From positions 248,001-312,000 of the forward strand of contig JASANH010001724.1 in assembly GCA_030248295.1 (NCBI GenBank): a stretch of 64,000 nucleotides of DNA, read 5' to 3'. The notes under the pieces were generated by a model. That model was not told the origin of the DNA, did not search any database, and was given only the letters and a program-made list of their open reading frames with translations. This document shows, piece after piece, positions 59,479 to 64,000 of the stretch. This stretch comes from Mesodorylaimus sp. YZB2_4. Lineage: Eukaryota > Nematoda > Enoplea > Dorylaimida > Dorylaimidae. Position 1 is the first letter of the stretch, and every line of letters starts with the position of its first letter. The translations under genes and the position numbers were made by a program.

Positions 59479-60731
59479 ATGCATAGTCTATTCTATCGGT
59501 TTATAATTATTGCATGTTTCTTCATTGCCCAGGCTTCCAGTCTGTATTTGTCTGACGAACATTTCTTTCAAATTGCGTCGTCTGAAGAATTCAATAATTT
59601 AGTGTACAAGAAACCGAAAGCATTTTTCATACAATTTTATTCTAGCAAAGATGCCAATTCTGTACCGTTCGCTGGGGTTTGGAAAAAGTTAGCGGGAAAA
59701 ACTGACGGTCAGGAAACCTGCAGAGAGAGCTATACCGCATCGAAAAGAGTTTGATCTCATTCGTGATTTTAGCTTGGAAAGAAGTTGTGCAAATTGTGGC
59801 AGTCGATTGCGAGTCGAGTTCGAACGCGGATCTGTGCAAGGAGCATAATATAAAAACATATCCTACTTTTAAAGTGAGCATTTATTCAAAAGTTAGTGCG
59901 TTTGTTCAGCTTTGATGTACTTAGTATTTCAAATACCAAAGCTCGTCAGCCAATGATGGCCAAGTTTATGGAGGCAATAAGAATACAGTGGAAGACTTAG
60001 AAGCTGCTGTCGCTCGTTTCGTTTTGGCTGATTCCAAAAAACAAACCCCAGCTGACTGGCCTCATTTTGCTTTAGCGCACGAGTAAGAGCCCTGCTTTTG
60101 TGTTCCAAGATTTTTCTTGAGCTTGTTGTCTCTTCAGCAATAAAACCAGCGAAAATTTATGGAACCAGGAGGCCCAATATATGGCTTTGATTTTCGAAGA
60201 GTACCCGAGCGAAGATGCAGCCTGGGACAAAGTTCCCGTTGTTGGAGTGCAAATAATAATGGATTTTTTGAATAATGAGAATATCATGGTTCGCCGTGGA
60301 ACGAGCCGACATCAACTCGGTCGCGCTAATGACATTGGCGACTTCCCTGGTCTGCTTATGTTTGGCCGATCTCAGGAAAGATCACCTGTGTACAAATCGA
60401 GGTAGGTTAAACCTGAAGAAAACCTATTGTGGTTAGCTCGCCATCATGAGATATTTTTTTCATCGCCAGCCATGTGCAGCAGTAGATAGCACTGTAAGCA
60501 GATTCTCCCCCCCCCCCCCCCTACTGTATATTTGCTATGGACAGCTTCTCTATCACCTGAGCAGCCTAATCTGTGTTCTTATGCGTAGGTGAATATGTCA
60601 AATCTAAGAAATTAGCTGATTTCACATATGTTAGGGCTGGCTTAACTCGAGAAGAGATATTCACGAAAATTATGGACGTCACCAGCAAAGAACACGGCCA
60701 TGATCAAGCTCAGTCACGAGATGACGAGTGA
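59479..60731 (+). CDS. Secreted QSOX-like thioredoxin-fold protein 2, redox cysteines lost
   Basis: Exons 59479-59707, 59773-59873, 59925-60082, 60138-60401 and 60635-60731 total 849 nt, exactly 282 codons plus stop. The first four exon lengths are identical to copy 1; the last is 9 nt shorter. It has a signal peptide (MHSLFYRFIIIACFFIAQAS). The active-site position reads FYSSKDANSVPFAGVW, again without Cys. VAVDCESSSNADLC, YMALIFEEYPS and NIMVRRGTSRHQLGR are shared with copy 1. There is no ERV/ALR domain. Intron 1 uses a less usual donor (G|GTCAGG), where copy 1 has GTGAGA. The intact frame through five exons and conserved surface residues argue that it is functional despite the loss of redox Cys. 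Confidence 0.85.
60507..60521 (+). repeat. Poly-C tract (15 C) in the last intron of QSOX-like copy 2
   Basis: Homopolymer in the intron 60402-60634; copy 1 has no such tract in its corresponding intron (33332-33552). Confidence 0.95.
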
Positions 60732-61802
60732 ACGCATTAGTGCTGACGTGAAAGCCTATGCTCATTTACGTAGGTATTTTGAAAAATTAATTCATTTTTT
60801 ATGTGAGTTCGAATAATGGGTAGATGACTAAATTTGATTGTAAGTTTGTGGGCTTCTCTGAGTAGACGTATGGTTGAATAAGTACTAATAAATAGAAACG
60901 TTCCTAAAAAAGTAGAAAAGTCGGAAATAGCGTAAAACTGAAATCACTCGCGACATTTCTGGCTTGAGATATACCCGTACTGTAAGATGAATAAGAAAGA
61001 AAAGGAAAGTCGACAGTCCCAAAATGCGCGGAAAAATTTGAGGACACACTTCAGCGGGAACGGGTAGCAAAAACAGGCGGTTTTAGTCTGATGACTGTGG
61101 AAATCAAAAAAGTACCAGACTTACGATAAGCCGAACCCAAGGATCAGATACACAAAAAAACAAAAGAGGACTGGTAACTGTTGGAAAAAATCTAAGCTGT
61201 TGACTTTGAGAACATACACACCCTTCACGTGCCGCATAGCGCCGCGTGTACATTCTCAAACTGTCGTCAGTGCTCGTCGAAGCTTGCCCGCAATGCTGTC
61301 GCTGGCCACCAGAGAGAGATCAAAATATGAGATCAGACATAAGACAAATGCTTTCAAAGCAGCAACCCAGTCGAAGAAAAGTGACGCTGTGTAAAACAAC
61401 GACGTTTTTCAGCTGTTCAGTACTAATTACGGTGCCGTACTAATTAACCTTCTCTGAAACATCAAATAGAGGAGGCAGTGACTCTCCAAAAAAAACCGCA
61501 AGAATTCGTCAAAAAATCTAAAAAAGCATTAGCTAAAGAATTTTTTGCCCCAAATATTTGACACACCTGGCCCCATCAGAATTTACGGGCAAATGTAAAA
61601 TGACAGTAGTCATCAGGATTTGGATTTTCAGTATTTTTGAACCATAACTGCCGAAAAAGTACAGAGGACCCACGCACGCAGAGACGTGGTGATAACACGC
61701 GCAGCTTTACAGGTAGATTTAGCTGGAAGGGATCGGTTTTTAGGCTGGAATCCCTAAACCAGAGGCTCCGAATAATTGACGCCGCTCAAGGCAAATGTAC
61801 CA

Positions 61803-61879
61803 CGCCCACCAGGATTCGAACCTGGAAGTGGGTGTTTGCGATCCCCCGACGCCGTAACCGCCTGAACCATCAGGGCCAC
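61803..61879 (-). repeat. tRNA-like sequence / tRNA-derived SINE head
   Basis: On the minus strand an A-box-like TGGTTCAGGCGG is followed by a perfect B-box and T-arm (CCAGGTTCGAATCCTGG). The acceptor-stem halves do not pair and the anticodon loop appears to be eight bases. A SINE head or tRNA pseudogene is likelier than a working tRNA. Confidence 0.65.
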
Positions 61880-63704
61880 AGAAAAATAACAGGCTGGGTT
61901 GAGTGCAGCCTCTCCTAGCCTGAAGGAAGATTGAGTCTCCCATGCTCTCAACTGCACATTGCTTCACATGCTGACCAACGCCGCGTTAAATCTTCCGGGC
62001 TTGCTATCCGGCTACTACGCATAACTTGAGAGTTAGGCACTCCTAGCCCACTATGTGGACCACGAGCACAGGATTGCACGATCCTCTGCTCGTTCCCATG
62101 ATCAGTCGTCCAGTTGATATTCATTCAGAAAAAGCAGCGCCTGCTCAGAAATTTTTCTTACCGTCGTTGCGCTTAGCAGTGGCCGAGTAGACCAGCCATC
62201 CTAAGCCCTGGTTCCACTCTGTGCATAGGCTGGTCTAAAAGTTTCGAGTCTGTCATAATAGACTTTTTTTGGAGATAATAAGACCGTTTTTCGTTTTTTG
62301 CTACAAGCTACTGCTGTTTGGCCCAAAATACTGAATGTCCCTACATAGATAAACTGAGAGAATTGTATGACAATCATACACCTTCTCCAAACCTGTAAAA
62401 AACAGAAACATTAAACGGAAGATGAGCCCGCGCGTATTAAATTAGTTGTGAAGACCGCCTACAGATCATGCCTATATCATACCCGATACCATCTTTGAGT
62501 AGGCAAAAAGTCTAATCGCAAGACCGCTCATATTCCTTGTCCACAAAACATGCTCTATGGCTGAAATATGCTGATATCACTGACATAAAGAGAAGGCAGG
62601 CAGACACGGGGAACAAATGGAACTAAAGTGACAACCTATCGAAGCCGAAGCCAGCCTAAGCAAGACTAGCTCATTCTCGGGATGGTCTTAACTTCTTTAT
62701 CCCCAGAGCATTCCATCAGAAGCTGAAACAGAACTCAGGATCCGCAAGTTCTATCAGGTTCTTATTAGCTTTAATTTTCCTCAACAATATTACTTCACAT
62801 CAAGTAAAACATGTGCTGCCAATGAAAACTCGTTCCACATCATTTATATACCTTCACATATTCTCAATATCTGAACCAGAAAAATGATTTTTCGCTAGCT
62901 AAGATAAGCCAGATCTGCAACCGTGTCAATTTTTATCGAAATCCGTCCAGTACCTGACGAGCGATGGATAAAAAAAGCCAAAACAGAGACTATTTTTAGG
63001 AATAACTTTATAGAAATTGAAGCTTAAAAAAATGACTGTCAGAAGGCAGAGTCGGAAAGTTTCAGCTTTCAGAAAAACTATGTAGCATTTACAACTGTAC
63101 GACCTCTGGTTGTTGATCTAGGCACACAGGCCATAGATTCATAGTGCTGCTGGCTAAAATGCGCACGAAACAATGAGATGTCTTCTTTATTTTTAGAAAA
63201 GCTGCTTCATAACTGTACAGTTGGACTCTTTGACGAAATTAATATACCCATATCAATGTCATTTTCGAGTCGAGCTTAGACAATATATGGTAAATTTTAT
63301 CTTCTGTCTTTTTTGCAACAGTTTAAAAGGTCCCCCCCATTTCCCAGATCAATTTTTGCGAATACTGTATTGCGTGCCGCTCACGACCGGATCGGATGGG
63401 GGTTAGTCCGGTCTGAATTCGATCATGTGGAAAAAGTACTTGCAATTTTTTCAACAATCAATAACGCATGAATTTTTTTGAAAGGGTGCTCATCATGCAT
63501 CTACTCCACATCCATGCTGCTCATAAATGACTGACAAGAACTTCAATTTTTTGTAAAAAAACGGATATTTTCACTTCGTTTCCACTCATCATTAATATTT
63601 CAGTCGTCCAACTCCAAACATTTGCGAAATCTGGGAATGCAATCTTGCAAACCGTTGCGTCTAACTTAATCAGGGCTCCTAATTATCGAAAAATTCAAAA
63701 ATTT

Positions 63705-63935
63705 TCAGTACTTCAGGCCATCGCTGGTAAGCTTGTTCAGACGCCTCTGATATATTGCAGAAAGCCTTCTTTTGCACCGGGGAACAATCAACAAATTACA
63801 GTTTCCTGCTTCGTAAATTTTGACTTGACAATTGGCGATGCTCCCTTGAATTACCCATGTTTCCTCTGGTCTCAAATAATAACAGTGAGAAGCCGACTTG
63901 CGACTCTGATTATAAGCAAAAAGAGGAAGCATCAA
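63705..63935 (-). CDS. Possible terminal exon, unknown
   Basis: A 76-codon frame with protein-like sequence (HCYYLRPEETWVIQGSIANC) and four or more Cys, open to a stop at its 3' end. Not recognised; partners may lie beyond the right edge. Confidence 0.25.
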   Translation of the reverse strand: MMLPLFAYNQSRKSASHCYYLRPEETWVIQGSIANCQVKIYEAGNCNLLIVPRCKRRLSAIYQRRLNKLTSDGLKY

Positions 63936-64000
63936 TGCAGAATATTGATCTCATATTATTCATTACACTATAGAGTGAGTGGAGAAAAAGTGCGCAGCAG

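Larger units (their letters stand above)
60732..64000. other. Non-genic stretch to the right edge
   Basis: Apart from a tRNA-like sequence (61803-61879) and a low-support frame at 63705-63935, I see no gene. Confidence 0.4.

Noticed and set aside
61803..61879. Candidate functional tRNA gene on the minus strand.
   Set aside because: B-box is perfect, but acceptor halves do not pair and the anticodon loop is the wrong size; kept only as a SINE/tRNA-like sequence.
62170..62290. Possible third copy of the hairpin repeat (a TCATAATAGACTTTTTTT-like end).
   Set aside because: Only a short AT-rich end resembles copies A and B; the arms and interior do not match.

Overview
The window is eukaryotic DNA, most likely from a small invertebrate animal. 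Genes are split by very short GT-AG introns (about 47-70 nt, with some long exceptions). Two class A GPCRs resemble the bilaterian DMSR/myosuppressin-receptor family. Tc1/mariner relics, hairpin MITEs and tRNA-like SINE sequence are present. There is no operon structure. I cannot name the species; an ecdysozoan or another small-intron bilaterian would fit. All gene models were built by hand from splice signals, reading-frame bookkeeping and comparison between the paralogous copies inside the window.

Layout. 1-4.1 kb (minus): a multi-exon type I membrane glycoprotein, cut at the left edge. 4.1-10.9 kb: mostly non-genic, with low-grade ORFs, a 15-bp minisatellite and a small MITE. 10.9-14.4 kb (minus): the paralogue of the first gene, traceable through eleven exons, with a frameshift in exon 2 and a tail that looks like a truncated tyrosine-phosphatase fold. 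16.4-17.5 kb (minus): an endonuclease/exonuclease/phosphatase-family enzyme. 20.9-21.9 kb (minus): an orphan secreted protein, whose 3' end is copied in inverted orientation at about 26.6-27.1 kb with a tRNA-SINE inside the copy. 24.0-26.0 kb (plus): UDP-glucose 4-epimerase in ten exons. 27.6-28.4 and 30.5-31.8 kb (minus): a degenerate and an intact copy of a DEDDh exonuclease. 32.4-33.7 and 59.5-60.7 kb (plus): two secreted QSOX-like thioredoxin-fold proteins with the redox cysteines replaced. 41.3-42.4 and 53.6-54.7 kb (plus): two paralogous GPCRs. 34.5-35.0 and 46.4-46.7 kb (minus): Tc1 relics. 56.1-58.0 kb: a 1.9-kb transposon with clear terminal inverted repeats and a TTA target duplication, carrying a 383-bp-arm palindrome.

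Theme. Four gene families occur here as two local copies each (receptor, exonuclease, QSOX-like, GPCR). In three of them a copy, or both copies, has lost key residues or the reading frame. The picture is local duplication with fast divergence, with transposons filling introns and intergenic space. Apart from the epimerase (Leloir pathway) the genes do not form an obvious pathway. Several encode secreted or membrane proteins.
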